This document shows positions 25,657-35,101 of a DNA stretch of 64,000 bases, one piece after another; the stretch's first letter is position 1, and the number at the start of each line of letters is the position of its first letter. The stretch lies in the NCBI GenBank assembly GCA_965226865.1, contig CBDDEH010000003.1, forward strand, positions 496,001 through 560,000, given 5' to 3'. Made by a program: the position numbers and the translations under genes. Source of the DNA: CBDDEH01 sp965226865 (GTDB lineage: Bacteria; Chloroflexota; Dehalococcoidia; Lucifugimonadales; JAGWBF01). The notes under the pieces are model-generated. The model was not told where the DNA came from and searched no databases. It was given only the letters and a program-made list of their open reading frames with translations.

Positions 25657-25909
25657 CCTCTTCTTCCTCCTCCGGCGATGTGAATAGGTCCTGGTCTGGG
25701 AAGGCGTCCTTAAGGTTGGTAATCCTCAGCTCGGCTTCGTTGAGAAGCTTGTTGCACAATTTGACCAGCTTCATGCCCTCTTCATACAATTGGGTTGCTT
25801 TATCGAGGGTGAGTCCGCCCGTTTCAAGGGCCTTTACCGTGTCGCTCAAGCGGTCAAATGCGTCCTCGAAAGACAGGTCGTTTTGATGTTGTTCCGGGCT
25901 TTGTTGCAT
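25643..25909 (-). CDS. xseB: Exodeoxyribonuclease VII small subunit
   Basis: 88 residues. Signature LSFEDAFDRLSDTVKALETGG and LDKATQLYEEGMKLVKLC, the two-helix XseB fold, plus an acidic tail. Forms exonuclease VII with XseA, whose gene lies 73 bases upstream on the same strand. Confidence 0.93.
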   Translation of the reverse strand: MQQSPEQHQNDLSFEDAFDRLSDTVKALETGGLTLDKATQLYEEGMKLVKLCNKLLNEAELRITNLKDAFPDQDLFTSPEEEEEGAEA

Positions 25910-25982
25910 GGTAAGGCGCGTCCGAGATCAGCTACTATCCGATGGCAGGATTGTACCAGGAAATGGGTGAATATGCTAAAGC

Positions 25983-27236
25983 TTATAAAAGTGGGGCGCC
26001 TGCTCGAACCTCGGGCTTCTTTGTACGTAGTTTCGGCCCGGGCGAAGGGGTTGTGCTGGTTCCCACGGTAGCAGGAATAGACCCGTCGCTTACTCGCACG
26101 TCAAGTTGATCTCCACTGGTGGCCTGGTTGGTTCTGGTTAGTATCTGACCGTCAGACCGCTTCAGAACAATGGCGTACCCGCGGTGTAAGATTGCCTTTG
26201 GGTCCATAGCTTGTATGCTCATGGCAAACCCGTTTATTCGTTCACGCCACAAAGACAGGCCGCTTGACATCGCTGTATGAGACACCCTGGACAGGTCGTC
26301 GACCCTGCGGCGTAAGATATTTAAGTCAGGTAAATGGAATCGTAGCTGTTGCGCCAGCATATCGACGTCCATGCGGCGTTTATTGAACTCATCTGCAGTT
26401 CTCTTTGATAAGCTTTCTGTATAAGAGTCAATGTCCTGTGACAACAACACCCGATCGGGTACGACCAGCTCGGCGGCGGCCGAAGGAGTAGGGGCCCTCA
26501 TGTCGGCTACGTAGTCTGATATAGGCTGGTCTGTTTCATGGCCAACAGCGCTTACGACCGGGATATGGCTGGCGTAGATTGCCCTTGCCACAACTTCCTC
26601 ATTAAAGGGCCAAAGCTCTTCGAGCGAACCGCCCCCTCTGGCCAGTATGATAACATCGGCGCTCGCATCCTCGTTGAGGGCGTGCAACGCGGAGACGATG
26701 CCCATTGCCGCGCCTTCACCTTGAACTAGAGTTGGAGCCAGCAGAATCTCGACGAGCGGATAACGCCGGCCGATGATGTTCAGGATGTCGTGTAACACGG
26801 CACCTGAAGAGGATGTCACCAACCCGACCACTTTGGGGAAGGCCGGTAGTGGTCTTTTCCTGGACGGGTCAAATAAACCCTCTTCTTCCAAACGGATCTT
26901 AAGCCGGGCTAGCTCCAAGGCCAGGGGCCCTTCGCCCTCCGGCCTGACCATGTCGCATATGATTTGTATGTCGCCTCGCGTTTCATAGAACGATAGGCGA
27001 CCATGTGCGGTTACCTTGCCGCCCTCAGCCAACAACTCGCTCCCCTCTCCCCCTTTGAACATCACCGAGCGTAGTTGAGCTTTAGAGTCCTTAAGGGTGA
27101 AGTAAGTGTGGCCGGATGGGGCTGCCCTTAGGTTGGATACCTCGCCAGAAACCCAGATATCAGTTAGGTTGGGGTCCCTCTCCAGGGATGTTTTCACATA
27201 CTGAGTTATTTCGGTTATGGTAAAGAATCGGGACAC
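25983..27236 (-). CDS. xseA: Exodeoxyribonuclease VII large subunit
   Basis: 417 residues from GTG at 27236 (GAGGAG upstream); an 11-codon extension is unlikely. Single-strand DNA exonuclease. N-terminal OB fold (DIWVSGEVSNLRAAPSGHTY), catalytic region (VVGLVTSSSGAVLHDILNII; ADVIILARGGGSLEELWPFN; VSAVGHETDQPISDYVADMR), a coiled-coil, and a C-terminal beta segment (AILHRGYAIVLKRSDGQIL). Neighbours efp and xseB are on the same strand. Confidence 0.95.
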   Translation of the reverse strand: MSRFFTITEITQYVKTSLERDPNLTDIWVSGEVSNLRAAPSGHTYFTLKDSKAQLRSVMFKGGEGSELLAEGGKVTAHGRLSFYETRGDIQIICDMVRPEGEGPLALELARLKIRLEEEGLFDPSRKRPLPAFPKVVGLVTSSSGAVLHDILNIIGRRYPLVEILLAPTLVQGEGAAMGIVSALHALNEDASADVIILARGGGSLEELWPFNEEVVARAIYASHIPVVSAVGHETDQPISDYVADMRAPTPSAAAELVVPDRVLLSQDIDSYTESLSKRTADEFNKRRMDVDMLAQQLRFHLPDLNILRRRVDDLSRVSHTAMSSGLSLWRERINGFAMSIQAMDPKAILHRGYAIVLKRSDGQILTRTNQATSGDQLDVRVSDGSIPATVGTSTTPSPGPKLRTKKPEVRAGAPLL

Positions 27237-27316
27237 TTGATCACTCCTCGATGATCGAGACCAGGTCACGATAGCCTAGGCAATGGGATTTCCAGAACAG
27301 GTTGTCGCCTGGATGC

Positions 27317-27883
27317 CTATCCGGCACGCTCTATGTATATGCCGCTACGGGTATCAACGCGGACTTTCTCGCCGGTATTGACGAAAAGGGGAACCTGTAT
27401 TGTAACGCCTGTTTCTAAAACAGCAGGCTTCGTGCCACCCTGGGCTGTGTCGCCTTTATATCCCGGCGGAGCCTCGATTACCTCAAGGTTCACGAAAGTG
27501 GGCAACCGGACGTTTATTACTTCACCGTTGTAGGACATCACATCGACGATGGTTTCTTCCTTGAGGTAGTTAACCACATCGCCGAGCTGGTCTTTGATTA
27601 GCTGAGATTGTTCATAGCTCTCCATGTCCATGAAATAATAGAACTCTCCGTCTGAGTACAGATACTGAGCCGGCCTGGACTCTACTTGTGCTAGTGAAAA
27701 CTCGGTTGAATAGCTCTGGAAGGTTCGTTCTATAACTCGACTGGTCCGCAAATTCCGCAGTTTTAAGCGTGTGACAGGCGCTCGTTGCTGCATTTTGTGT
27801 TTTTCGTATTCCATGACTTCGTAAGGCTGGCCGTCTACTTCGATGGCCATACCCTTGCGCAAGTCTGCGAATCCTATCGACAT
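27317..27883 (-). CDS. efp: Translation elongation factor P with atypical tip loop
   Basis: 188 residues, three OB-type domains, normal length. Relieves ribosome stalling at polyproline. N-terminus FADLRKGMAIEVDGQPYEVM; C-terminus VQVPLFVNTGEKVRVDTRSG-like (IQVPLFVNTGEKVRVDTR). The domain-I tip that is normally PGKG or PGRG reads KHKMQQRAPVTRLKLRNL, so the usual modified Lys/Arg position is Gln with Arg next to it. No EpmA/EarP or deoxyhypusine-type gene is in the window. The start is ATG with TAGGAGG upstream. Confidence 0.94.
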   Translation of the reverse strand: MSIGFADLRKGMAIEVDGQPYEVMEYEKHKMQQRAPVTRLKLRNLRTSRVIERTFQSYSTEFSLAQVESRPAQYLYSDGEFYYFMDMESYEQSQLIKDQLGDVVNYLKEETIVDVMSYNGEVINVRLPTFVNLEVIEAPPGYKGDTAQGGTKPAVLETGVTIQVPLFVNTGEKVRVDTRSGIYIERAG

Positions 27884-27920
27884 TGATCCTCCTAAGACCT
27901 TCCAGGGGTCTGCCGAGAAG

Positions 27921-28997
27921 TCACTTGGGGGCGCTGGTGAGTACCTTCGCCCCGTCTTTTTCCAAAACTACCATATCTTCGATTCGGACGCCTCCCCAGC
28001 CTGAGACATATATGCCGGGCTCAATGGTAAACACCATGCCCTCTTCAAGTATATGGTCCGACTTGGGGCCGACACCAGGGTACTCATGGACTGCGAGCCC
28101 TATGCCATGTCCTAAGCTGTGTCCAAAAAAATCGCCATATCCGGCTTCGGCAATCACAACACGCGAAAGTTCATCCGCTTGGCGACCGGTCATCCCGGGG
28201 CGAACTGTGGATATTGACGTGAGTTGGGCTCCCAAAACGATATCGTAGATTTTTCGGAAGGTCTCATCGGGTTCTCCGGCGCAGACAGTGCGTGTGATAT
28301 CGCTGCAATAACCTCCTGCCTTCGCGCCCATATCGATAACTATAGGCTCCCCAGCTACGATAGCCCTGTCGGTGGGCCTGTGATGGGGCATCGCGCCGTT
28401 GGGGCCGGCGGCGACTATGATGTCGAAGCTTGTGGAATCGGCTCCCAGTTCTCGCATAGTCTTTTCCAGGTGCCAGGCGACTTCGAGTTCGGTTTCACCG
28501 TGCTGTACGGAATGAGAAATCTTCTCGATGGTCTCGTCCGCTATATCGATGGCCCGTTGTACTTGCGCAAGCTCATCCGTGTCCTTTACTGCGCGAAGTC
28601 CCTCGACTAGGCCCTTTGTTGCGATAAGACCCGACTTTCCAACACGCCTATTGGCCCCATTGGATTGAAACGCATCTGCGATTTGTCGGTACGTCGATAC
28701 CGTCAGATGGCTGCCCTCAAAAGCCAGGCTCCGGCTGCCTGAGGCTTCCAGCAGCTCTCTTAGCCATGACCAATCAATTCCGATCTTGACGATCTCGAAG
28801 TCAGGGGACTGTTTCGTCGCCTGCTCGATATAGCGGAAATCCGTTGCCATGAACGTATCGTCCATGGTGATGACCAGGTATCCAGCGGAGCCAGTGAAGC
28901 CAGAAAGGTATCTCCTGTTCTCCGGAGTGGAAATCAGGATCGCATCCAGGTCCTTCTCTGCCAGCTTGGCTCGTAGTTTTTGGATACGGTTACTCAT
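27921..28997 (-). CDS. Xaa-Pro aminopeptidase/dipeptidase family (M24B)
   Basis: 358 residues. Metallopeptidase cleaving X-Pro bonds. N-terminal creatinase-like domain (LDAILISTPENRRYLSGFTG), C-terminal pita-bread fold with dinuclear metal ligands: Asp in VIDMGAKAGGYCSDITRTV, His in GHSLGHGIGLAVHEYPG, Glu in FTIEPGIYV and Glu in GVRIEDMVVL. Overlaps the end of aroQ by eight bases and precedes efp, an order common in Gram-positives and Chloroflexota. Confidence 0.94.
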   Translation of the reverse strand: MSNRIQKLRAKLAEKDLDAILISTPENRRYLSGFTGSAGYLVITMDDTFMATDFRYIEQATKQSPDFEIVKIGIDWSWLRELLEASGSRSLAFEGSHLTVSTYRQIADAFQSNGANRRVGKSGLIATKGLVEGLRAVKDTDELAQVQRAIDIADETIEKISHSVQHGETELEVAWHLEKTMRELGADSTSFDIIVAAGPNGAMPHHRPTDRAIVAGEPIVIDMGAKAGGYCSDITRTVCAGEPDETFRKIYDIVLGAQLTSISTVRPGMTGRQADELSRVVIAEAGYGDFFGHSLGHGIGLAVHEYPGVGPKSDHILEEGMVFTIEPGIYVSGWGGVRIEDMVVLEKDGAKVLTSAPK

Positions 28998-29445
28998 TTG
29001 CCCCGCCGTTCTCCAGCACCAGACTGGTGAGGATCTCCAGGGCGGCTATGTAGCCTCTCCAGCCAAGTCCCGCTATTTGACCGGTCGATACTCCGGCGAT
29101 GACTGAGTGATGGCGCCATTGCTCTCGGGCGTAGATGTTGCTTAAATGGACCTCAACTACAGGGATGGTGACATCGGATAACGCATCCCTCAGTGAGTAA
29201 CCATAGTGAGTCAACGCACCAGGGTTGATAATGATCCCCTGGATACGGGCCGCATTTGCCTGGATGTGGTCTATTATGACGCCTTCGCTATTGGACTGGA
29301 AGGAATCCATCGACACACCCAGTTCCTTCGCTTTATCGGATAGAGCATTCTCTATTTCCGATAGAGTCTTCGAGCCGTAGATCTCTTTATCCCGCTGACC
29401 CAATAGGTTCAGGTTAGGGCCGTTAATAACAAGAAATCTAGTCAT
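28990..29445 (-). CDS. aroQ: 3-dehydroquinate dehydratase, type II
   Basis: 151 residues. Third step of the shikimate pathway. Motifs NGPNLNLLGQRDKEIYG (Arg and Tyr active site), QSNSEGVIIDHI, IINPGALTHYGYSLRDAL and VEVHLSNIYAREQWRHHS with catalytic His. Length typical. Overlaps the xerC stop region by eight bases and the peptidase start. Confidence 0.96.
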   Translation of the reverse strand: MTRFLVINGPNLNLLGQRDKEIYGSKTLSEIENALSDKAKELGVSMDSFQSNSEGVIIDHIQANAARIQGIIINPGALTHYGYSLRDALSDVTIPVVEVHLSNIYAREQWRHHSVIAGVSTGQIAGLGWRGYIAALEILTSLVLENGGANE

Positions 29446-30388
29446 CTTGCTTCTCAGGCCTCGCCCTCGGATGTGTGGTCATGTACTCTGCCCTGGTTTC
29501 GTTTTGGGTGACGTGGGTGTATATCTGGGTCGTCGCGGGACTGGAGTGGCCCAGCAGTTGTTGAACTACTCGGAGGTCAGCGCCGCCTTCCAACATATGA
29601 GTAGCGAAGGTGTGGCGCAAAGTATGGGTATGTACTCCGGGTCGAGTAGCTGCCTTTGCGGCGTATTTGCCAACGATCTTCTCAATACTGCGCAGGGACA
29701 GACGGCCGCCATACCGGTTAAGGAACAGAGCAGTGGCATTATTGGATACCAGGTAAGGCCTCCCGTTATTCAGGTAATTATTCAGAGACTTCACGGCAGG
29801 TTTCCCTAACAAAACCATTCGGTCCTTTGAGCCTTTACCGCGAGCCTTAACTTCGTTGTCATCGATACTTATATCTGAAATATCCAGGTTTCCCAACTCC
29901 GACAATCTTAGCCCCGTAGAATAAAGAAGCTCCAGTATGGCTGCATCCCTCACCCCAATCGGGGTCGACAAATCAGGTGCCGCCATAAGCCTCATCGCTT
30001 CATCTTTCCCCAGAAATACGGGCAGGCGTTTCTTCACTTTTATCTTGAAACTCCTGCCTTTGGGCACGGGGTTGAACGGCACAACACCCTCTTGAGTTAG
30101 AAAACGATAGAAGGAGCGAAGAACTACCAGCTTTCGAGCCACGCTGACCCTATCATAACCCTTTTGCCCACCGCAGGCCGACGTGGATAGCCAAGCCAGG
30201 TAGCGCCTTAGGAGTTGGCGGTTCAAATGGACAGGTTCTAGTCCTTCTTTTTCGAGGAACTGAACGAATGGCTTAAGATCGGCGATGTAGACTCTAACCG
30301 TATTGTTCGAGAGACCCCTTTGGCCTTTCAGAGAACTTTTGAACCTGTCCACTAGGCCTTCTAGTACGCGTTCGATCGTATTTTCCAA
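29438..30388 (-). CDS. Tyrosine recombinase XerC/XerD-like
   Basis: 316 residues from TTG at 30388, just past the topA stop; a 55-codon extension runs through topA and is rejected. Resolves chromosome dimers. SAM-like N-terminal domain (GLSNNTVRVYIADLKPFVQF), catalytic residues: Arg in YSTGLRLSELGNLD, Lys in GKGSKDRMVLLG, His-x-x-Arg in HTHTLRHTFATHMLEGG, His in QLLGHSSPATT and Tyr in QIYTHV. Position after dprA-topA mirrors the smf-topA-codV order of other bacteria. Confidence 0.93.
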   Translation of the reverse strand: MENTIERVLEGLVDRFKSSLKGQRGLSNNTVRVYIADLKPFVQFLEKEGLEPVHLNRQLLRRYLAWLSTSACGGQKGYDRVSVARKLVVLRSFYRFLTQEGVVPFNPVPKGRSFKIKVKKRLPVFLGKDEAMRLMAAPDLSTPIGVRDAAILELLYSTGLRLSELGNLDISDISIDDNEVKARGKGSKDRMVLLGKPAVKSLNNYLNNGRPYLVSNNATALFLNRYGGRLSLRSIEKIVGKYAAKAATRPGVHTHTLRHTFATHMLEGGADLRVVQQLLGHSSPATTQIYTHVTQNETRAEYMTTHPRARPEKQDD

Positions 30389-30396
30389 GGAACTAC

Positions 30397-32604
30397 CTAC
30401 CTGTTGACTCCAGCCAGTTCCCCTGCCGAGATATCGCCTTTCCATGCGCACCGTGTACATTGCGCTCGACTGTTTTTCCCGGAGGCAACCATCAGCCCGC
30501 CACATTCGGGGCACGGTTCCGGAACAGGGCGCTGATTTACGAGGAAATCGCATTCCGGATATCCGGAGCAGCCGTAAAACACTTTGCCCTTACCTCGAGG
30601 CTTACGCATCACCAGATCGCGGCCGCACTTCGGACATTGAACGCCGATCTTGTTGAGGATGCGCTTTGTATTCTTACACTCCGGGAAATTGGAGCAGGCA
30701 AGGAACCTGCCAAACCGTCCGGTTTTTATCACCATTGGACCTCCGCATTTTTCGCAGATCTCGTCTGTGGCCTCTTCCACTTTGACTTTGGGCATCGTTT
30801 CGGTGGCCACTTCGAGGGATTTTTGGAATGGTTCATAAAAGTCACTGAGCATCGGCACCCATTCTCGTTCGCCCCTAGCCACTTCGTCTAACCCCTCTTC
30901 CATATCTGCCGTGAAATCGATATCCATGATAGTTGGGAAGAAGTCTTTTAACAGTTCACAGACCGTACTACCCAGCTCGGTCGGTTTCAGCTTACCGGTC
31001 TCTTTTAAGACATAGTTTCTATCTAGGATCGTTGAAATAATGGGTGCATATGTACTGGGTCTGCCGATACCCTTTTGTTCCAACATAGAAATGAGACTCG
31101 CCTCTGTATATCTGGGAGGAGGTTGAGTAAAGTGCTGTTTGGGGTCAAGCCGGGTACAATCAAGCTTCTCCGACCTTTCCAGATCAGGTAACGCACCGAC
31201 ACTTTCCTCCTCTTCGCCCTCATCTTTGTCGACTATGTAGAGTACGCGGAATCCTGGAAACCTTAGTACAGAGCCTGTAGCCTTAAATATGTATGTATTG
31301 TTTGAGCCCTTGCACTTAGCGTCTACGTTAACCGTCGTCGCATCGGCAAGAGAGTCGGCCATCTGACTCGCCAGTGCGCGTCGCCAGATCAGGTCATATA
31401 GTTTGTATTGGTCGGGCGCCAGGTAGGTCTTCAATGACTTTGGATCACGGAAAATCGAGGTGGGTCGGATGGCCTCATGGGCTTCTTGGGCGCCCTTAAC
31501 CTTTTTCTTAAATACGCGTGGCTGGTTCGGGAGGTATTCATTTCCGAGCTTCTTCCCAATGTATTCCCTTGCCTCGCGCACCGCGGCTGGGGCCATGTGT
31601 GTTGAGTCCGTGCGCATATAAGTGATGAGCCCACTAGAGCCCTCATCGCCCAGTGTTATTCCTTCGTATAACTGCTGGGCCGCAGCCATAGTCTTTTTCG
31701 CAGAGAAGCGCAATTTACGCCAGGCCTCTTGCTGCAGGGTGCTTGTTATGAATGGGGCAGATGGCGACTGCTTGGCCTTACGTTTGGTTACTTCGGCTAC
31801 CGTGTATACGGCATCCTGAAGCTCGCTCTCAATCGACCTTGCAGCCGGCTCATCATTTATTTGCAGGTTCTTTTTCTGCCCTTTGATAGACTTCAGGGTT
31901 GCAACGAAGGTGCCTTCCTCATGCTTAGCCGCGATGCTTTTCTGAAGATGAGCATCAATGGTCCAGTATTCTTGCGATACAAAGGCCCCGATCTCTTTCT
32001 CCCGGTCCACTATCAAGCGAAGGGCGACCGATTGCACTCGGCCTGCGGATAGGCCCCTCTGAACCTTTCGCCAAAGCAGAGGGCTGATCTGATAGCCTAC
32101 TAACCTGTCGAGCACACGCCGGGCCTGCTGCGCATTCACCAGTTCCATATTGATTGAACGGGGATTCTTAAACGCCTCCTTGACGGCCTCTTTGGTAATC
32201 TCGTGGAAGACCACTCGCTGAAGATCGGCATCACTTTTGCCCCAGTCAGCCGCTTCGATCAGATGCCAGGAAATGGATTCACCTTCCCGGTCAGGGTCAG
32301 TCGCCAGATAGATGGTTGAGGCGTTTTGTCCCGCCTTCTTCAAATCACCGACAACCGCACGTTTCTCTTTGAGGACGTTGTAAGCTGGGATGAACCCTTG
32401 CTCGATGTCAACGCCTAACTTGCCCTTGGGGAGGTCTCGTACATGTCCCTGTGAGGCCTTAACGACGAAGCCAGCCCCCAGAATTGTTTCGATAGTTCTG
32501 GCTTTGGCGGGAGATTCCACTACCACCAGGTTCTTGCCCTTGCCGCGCTTCGTTCGGGTGGCGGCCGTAGGTGCCTTGGTCTTCTTTTTAACTTTTGCTG
32601 TCAT
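30397..32604 (-). CDS. topA: DNA topoisomerase I
   Basis: 735 residues, type IA, relaxes negative supercoils. A Lys-rich N-terminal extension precedes the Toprim domain (LVVVESPAKARTIETILG; ATDPDREGESISWHL). Catalytic Tyr in LITYMRTDSTHMAP (about residue 325). C-terminal zinc ribbons: CEKCGGPMVIKTGRFGRFL, CPKCGRDLVMRKPRGKGKVF and CPECGGLMVASG. The 3' end borders xerC and the 5' end overlaps dprA by 17 bases. Confidence 0.96.
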   Translation of the reverse strand: MTAKVKKKTKAPTAATRTKRGKGKNLVVVESPAKARTIETILGAGFVVKASQGHVRDLPKGKLGVDIEQGFIPAYNVLKEKRAVVGDLKKAGQNASTIYLATDPDREGESISWHLIEAADWGKSDADLQRVVFHEITKEAVKEAFKNPRSINMELVNAQQARRVLDRLVGYQISPLLWRKVQRGLSAGRVQSVALRLIVDREKEIGAFVSQEYWTIDAHLQKSIAAKHEEGTFVATLKSIKGQKKNLQINDEPAARSIESELQDAVYTVAEVTKRKAKQSPSAPFITSTLQQEAWRKLRFSAKKTMAAAQQLYEGITLGDEGSSGLITYMRTDSTHMAPAAVREAREYIGKKLGNEYLPNQPRVFKKKVKGAQEAHEAIRPTSIFRDPKSLKTYLAPDQYKLYDLIWRRALASQMADSLADATTVNVDAKCKGSNNTYIFKATGSVLRFPGFRVLYIVDKDEGEEEESVGALPDLERSEKLDCTRLDPKQHFTQPPPRYTEASLISMLEQKGIGRPSTYAPIISTILDRNYVLKETGKLKPTELGSTVCELLKDFFPTIMDIDFTADMEEGLDEVARGEREWVPMLSDFYEPFQKSLEVATETMPKVKVEEATDEICEKCGGPMVIKTGRFGRFLACSNFPECKNTKRILNKIGVQCPKCGRDLVMRKPRGKGKVFYGCSGYPECDFLVNQRPVPEPCPECGGLMVASGKNSRAQCTRCAWKGDISAGELAGVNR

Positions 32605-33703
32605 AAACCGCTATTGCCTCCCTGAGACGTACAAAATGCATACTGCCTACCTGTGTAATCAAGCCCTTCAACTCCATCATGGCCAAGGCACTGCTTACTA
32701 CTGTAATCGGTAACTTGGTTTGCCGCTGTATGTCGTCAATGTGGACTGGTTCAAGCCCTATGTGATTTAGCAACAAGGCCTCACTCTCATCAGCAGGTTG
32801 TGCTAGCTCCCGCATCTCTATTTGATAAGACACCACGCTCAAGTTCAGTTCCTCGAGGATGTCTTTGTAGTTCAGAACCAGTTTTGCGCCCTCCTGAATA
32901 AGCAGGTTAGTTCCCCGGCTGACTGGAGAGAAGATACTTCCTGGTACGCAGAAAACTTCTCGGTTCTGCTCGAGAGCGTGCCGGACTGTGATCAATGCCC
33001 CACTCATTTCGCCTGCTTCGATGACCAAAGTGCCCAGGGTCATTCCACTTATCAACCTGTTGCGCCGGGGAAAGTTCCGGGCGTCGGGCTTGGTACCGAG
33101 GGGGAACTCGCTAACGAGAGCGCCGGTTGTTGTGATGTCCGCAGCCAGCTTGGAGTGTTCAGAAGGGTAAACAACGTCAAGCCCGCTTCCGAATATCGCG
33201 ATAGTTCGGCCACCAGATTCAAAAACAGCCCGGTGGGCGATGGCATCAATTCCTCGAGCCAGGCCACTGATTATCGTGGTGTCGTTCCTGGAAAGGTCAC
33301 CGGAAATTTGGCTAGCCACTTCGCGACCGTAAGCGGTCGGCCTACGAGTTCCAACAACTGCTACTGAACGTTCATCTTCGGGCAGTATACAACCCTTGAC
33401 GTAAAGGACAGGTGGCGGGTCGCTGATCTCCTTCAATCTAGGCGGATACATGGAGTCGTTCCAATTAGCAACCCTTACGTCCGCTCTCTTGATTCTCTCC
33501 ATCTCGGCGTCGGGAGAGATGTTCGGGCGTTGGGACATTACGGTGTTTGCCGTTTTGCGGTCGATACCCGCCGCGACCATCTCAGAAAGGCCGGCTGTCC
33601 AGGCGCTCTCCAAGGAGCCGAAGTGGGCTTCAAGATGCCGAAATTTCACCGCTCCCAGACCAGGGATTCGGCTGAACGCAACCCAATATTTGATATCGGT
33701 CAT
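32588..33703 (-). CDS. dprA: DNA-processing protein DprA/Smf
   Basis: 371 residues. Binds incoming single-stranded DNA and loads RecA during transformation. Rossmann core with VAVVGTRRPTAYGREVASQI, IISGLARGIDAIAH, GSGLDVVYPSEH and NLISGMTLGTLVIEAG-like (RLISGMTLGTLVIEAG). N-terminal SAM-like and C-terminal winged helix (LNHIGLEPVHIDDIQRQTKL). First gene of the dprA-topA-xerC block. The strand start is ATG at 33703. Confidence 0.95.
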   Translation of the reverse strand: MTDIKYWVAFSRIPGLGAVKFRHLEAHFGSLESAWTAGLSEMVAAGIDRKTANTVMSQRPNISPDAEMERIKRADVRVANWNDSMYPPRLKEISDPPPVLYVKGCILPEDERSVAVVGTRRPTAYGREVASQISGDLSRNDTTIISGLARGIDAIAHRAVFESGGRTIAIFGSGLDVVYPSEHSKLAADITTTGALVSEFPLGTKPDARNFPRRNRLISGMTLGTLVIEAGEMSGALITVRHALEQNREVFCVPGSIFSPVSRGTNLLIQEGAKLVLNYKDILEELNLSVVSYQIEMRELAQPADESEALLLNHIGLEPVHIDDIQRQTKLPITVVSSALAMMELKGLITQVGSMHFVRLREAIAVYDSKS

Positions 33704-33802
33704 GTCTAAAATTCTAGCACACGGCGAATTTCGTACTAACGTTGACGGGATTCGATTATGTCGGAGAAATGCCGGTTTAGCAAACCCTGGTGCTTCAAGA
33801 GG

Positions 33803-34090
33803 CTAGTCTAACCACTCTTCGTTGCAGACCAGGCGGTACTCTTGGATTAGTTCTTGCATCCTCTGGGTTGGGTCGCCCTGGATAAGTTCGGCGGTCCACT
33901 GGTTGGGCAAATTGCGAGAGATACAATGGTTATCGCGATTGAGATGCCCGAGAAGACGTTGCCGAAGATCACAACTACTGATATAGATGGCGACTTCGTC
34001 ACGAAAGATTCCATACACCCCCAATTGATTTGGGTGGAGGGTATCCACTTCTTCCTTAGTATATGGCCGCATTGAGTATTTGAACGGCAC
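33803..34090 (-). CDS. Small GIY-YIG-like domain protein
   Basis: 95 residues. QLGVYGIFRDEVAIYISSCDLRQRLLGHL resembles the GIY-YIG nuclease core (GVYGIF for GIY, IYISS for YIG), followed by a helix and NQWTAELIQGDPTQRM. The catalytic Arg is plausible (RQRL), but no downstream Glu is certain. Could be a compact GIY-YIG protein or an inactive relative. It stands alone near the tRNA-Ser pair. Confidence 0.55.
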   Translation of the reverse strand: MPFKYSMRPYTKEEVDTLHPNQLGVYGIFRDEVAIYISSCDLRQRLLGHLNRDNHCISRNLPNQWTAELIQGDPTQRMQELIQEYRLVCNEEWLD

Positions 34091-34166
34091 TGCGAAATGT
34101 CCTTTCCAGCTACAATATCAATTATGTCTGGAGCGATTCTGCCTATTCTGTTACCTAGATGAGGGG

Positions 34167-34256
34167 TGGCGGAGAGGGTGGGATTCGAACCCACGAGGGG
34201 CTTGCACCCCTACGCGCTTTCCAGGCGCGCCTGTTCGGCCACTCCAGCACCTCTCC
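34167..34256 (-). tRNA. tRNA-Ser(GGA)
   Basis: Acceptor GGAGAGG pairs with CCTCTCC, discriminator G and encoded CCA. Anticodon stem GCGCGCCT-GGA-AAGCGCG gives anticodon GGA. A long variable arm (GTAGGGGTGCAAGCCCCTC) marks a class II serine tRNA. TTCGAAT T-loop. Confidence 0.96.
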
Positions 34257-34262
34257 TTCGAG

Positions 34263-34351
34263 TGGCGGAGAGGGTGGGATTCGAACCCACGATCCCTTGA
34301 GAGGATACCGCTTTTCGAGAGCGGCGCCTTAAGCCACTCGGCCACCTCTCC
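34263..34351 (-). tRNA. tRNA-Ser(CGA)
   Basis: Acceptor GGAGAGG/CCTCTCC, encoded CCA, anticodon loop CTCGAAA gives anticodon CGA. The variable arm is long (TATCCTCTCAAGGGATC). It lies just upstream of the GGA gene on the same strand, so the two probably form one transcript. Confidence 0.96.
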
Positions 34352-34596
34352 CCCAAAACCAGAATATAGCAGGGCAATTTGCATTTCAACCCATTGGAGA
34401 CAGGGTTTGGTGCCAGCGATGGATTTACGGGTTCATGTATAAAACTGCGGTGCATAACATACTCTGAGGCCTTGACATGGGAAACAACCACTACTTATGA
34501 TTAACGCTGGTTTCTTCAGCGCTTCACGTTGTAGTAGTTTAGAAACGGTCCCGCTTGCACCGTAGGTTAGGTTGCAGGATTTGGAAAGGAGGCCCG

Positions 34597-35046
34597 ATGA
34601 GGCGGTTTATCGGTAATAAACTTGCGATTGTTGCCCTAGGACTCATGGCTATAACTCTCATAACAGGTGTGACTTGGGCTGCAACAAGCCCAGCATCCAA
34701 CTCGTCCACCAGCAGCGATGATTATTTGGTTGCTTCGATAGTGGAAATTCAGGCTATTCCGGTAACGGTTGAAGTTGGCGGTCATCTCCAAGTGGCAGGT
34801 GCCGGCTTCGGGCCTGAAGAGTTGGTGCTGTTCTCCATCATCCAAGGTGACGGCAAGCCCAATATCATCCTGCAGGGTGGTTTTGCCAACTCCGCTGGAG
34901 CCTTCTTGGTGGACACGACAATGGCATTCCCCAGCGGTGGTCTTCCGGAAGCATTGACCCCCGGGATATATACAATAAGGGCCGCCACGTTGGATGGTCC
35001 GGTGGCAAGCGCACCTCTGGTTATTATGGAACCAAAGACCGAATAG
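34597..35046 (+). CDS. Secreted hypothetical protein
   Basis: 149 residues from ATG (strong site AAAGGAGG). Signal peptide MRRFIGNKLAIVALGLMAIT ending near VTWAATS, then a Ser/Thr-rich stretch and a beta domain starting VEIQAIPVTVEVGGHLQVAG and GFGPEELVLFSII, similar in flavour to IPT/TIG or Ig-like domains. Followed by a bidirectional terminator. Function unknown; likely surface or exported. Confidence 0.65.
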   Translation: MRRFIGNKLAIVALGLMAITLITGVTWAATSPASNSSTSSDDYLVASIVEIQAIPVTVEVGGHLQVAGAGFGPEELVLFSIIQGDGKPNIILQGGFANSAGAFLVDTTMAFPSGGLPEALTPGIYTIRAATLDGPVASAPLVIMEPKTE

Positions 35047-35067
35047 CAGAGCTACTAGCCCTGAGGA

Positions 35068-35101
35068 AATAAAGGGAACCTTGTCAAAGGTTCCCTTTAT
35101 T
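35068..35101. terminator. Bidirectional terminator
   Basis: A 15-base perfect inverted repeat, AATAAAGGGAACCTT and its complement, with a GTCA loop and A/T-rich flanks on both sides. It serves the convergent secreted-protein gene and the CorC-like gene, whose stop codon falls inside it. Confidence 0.85.
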
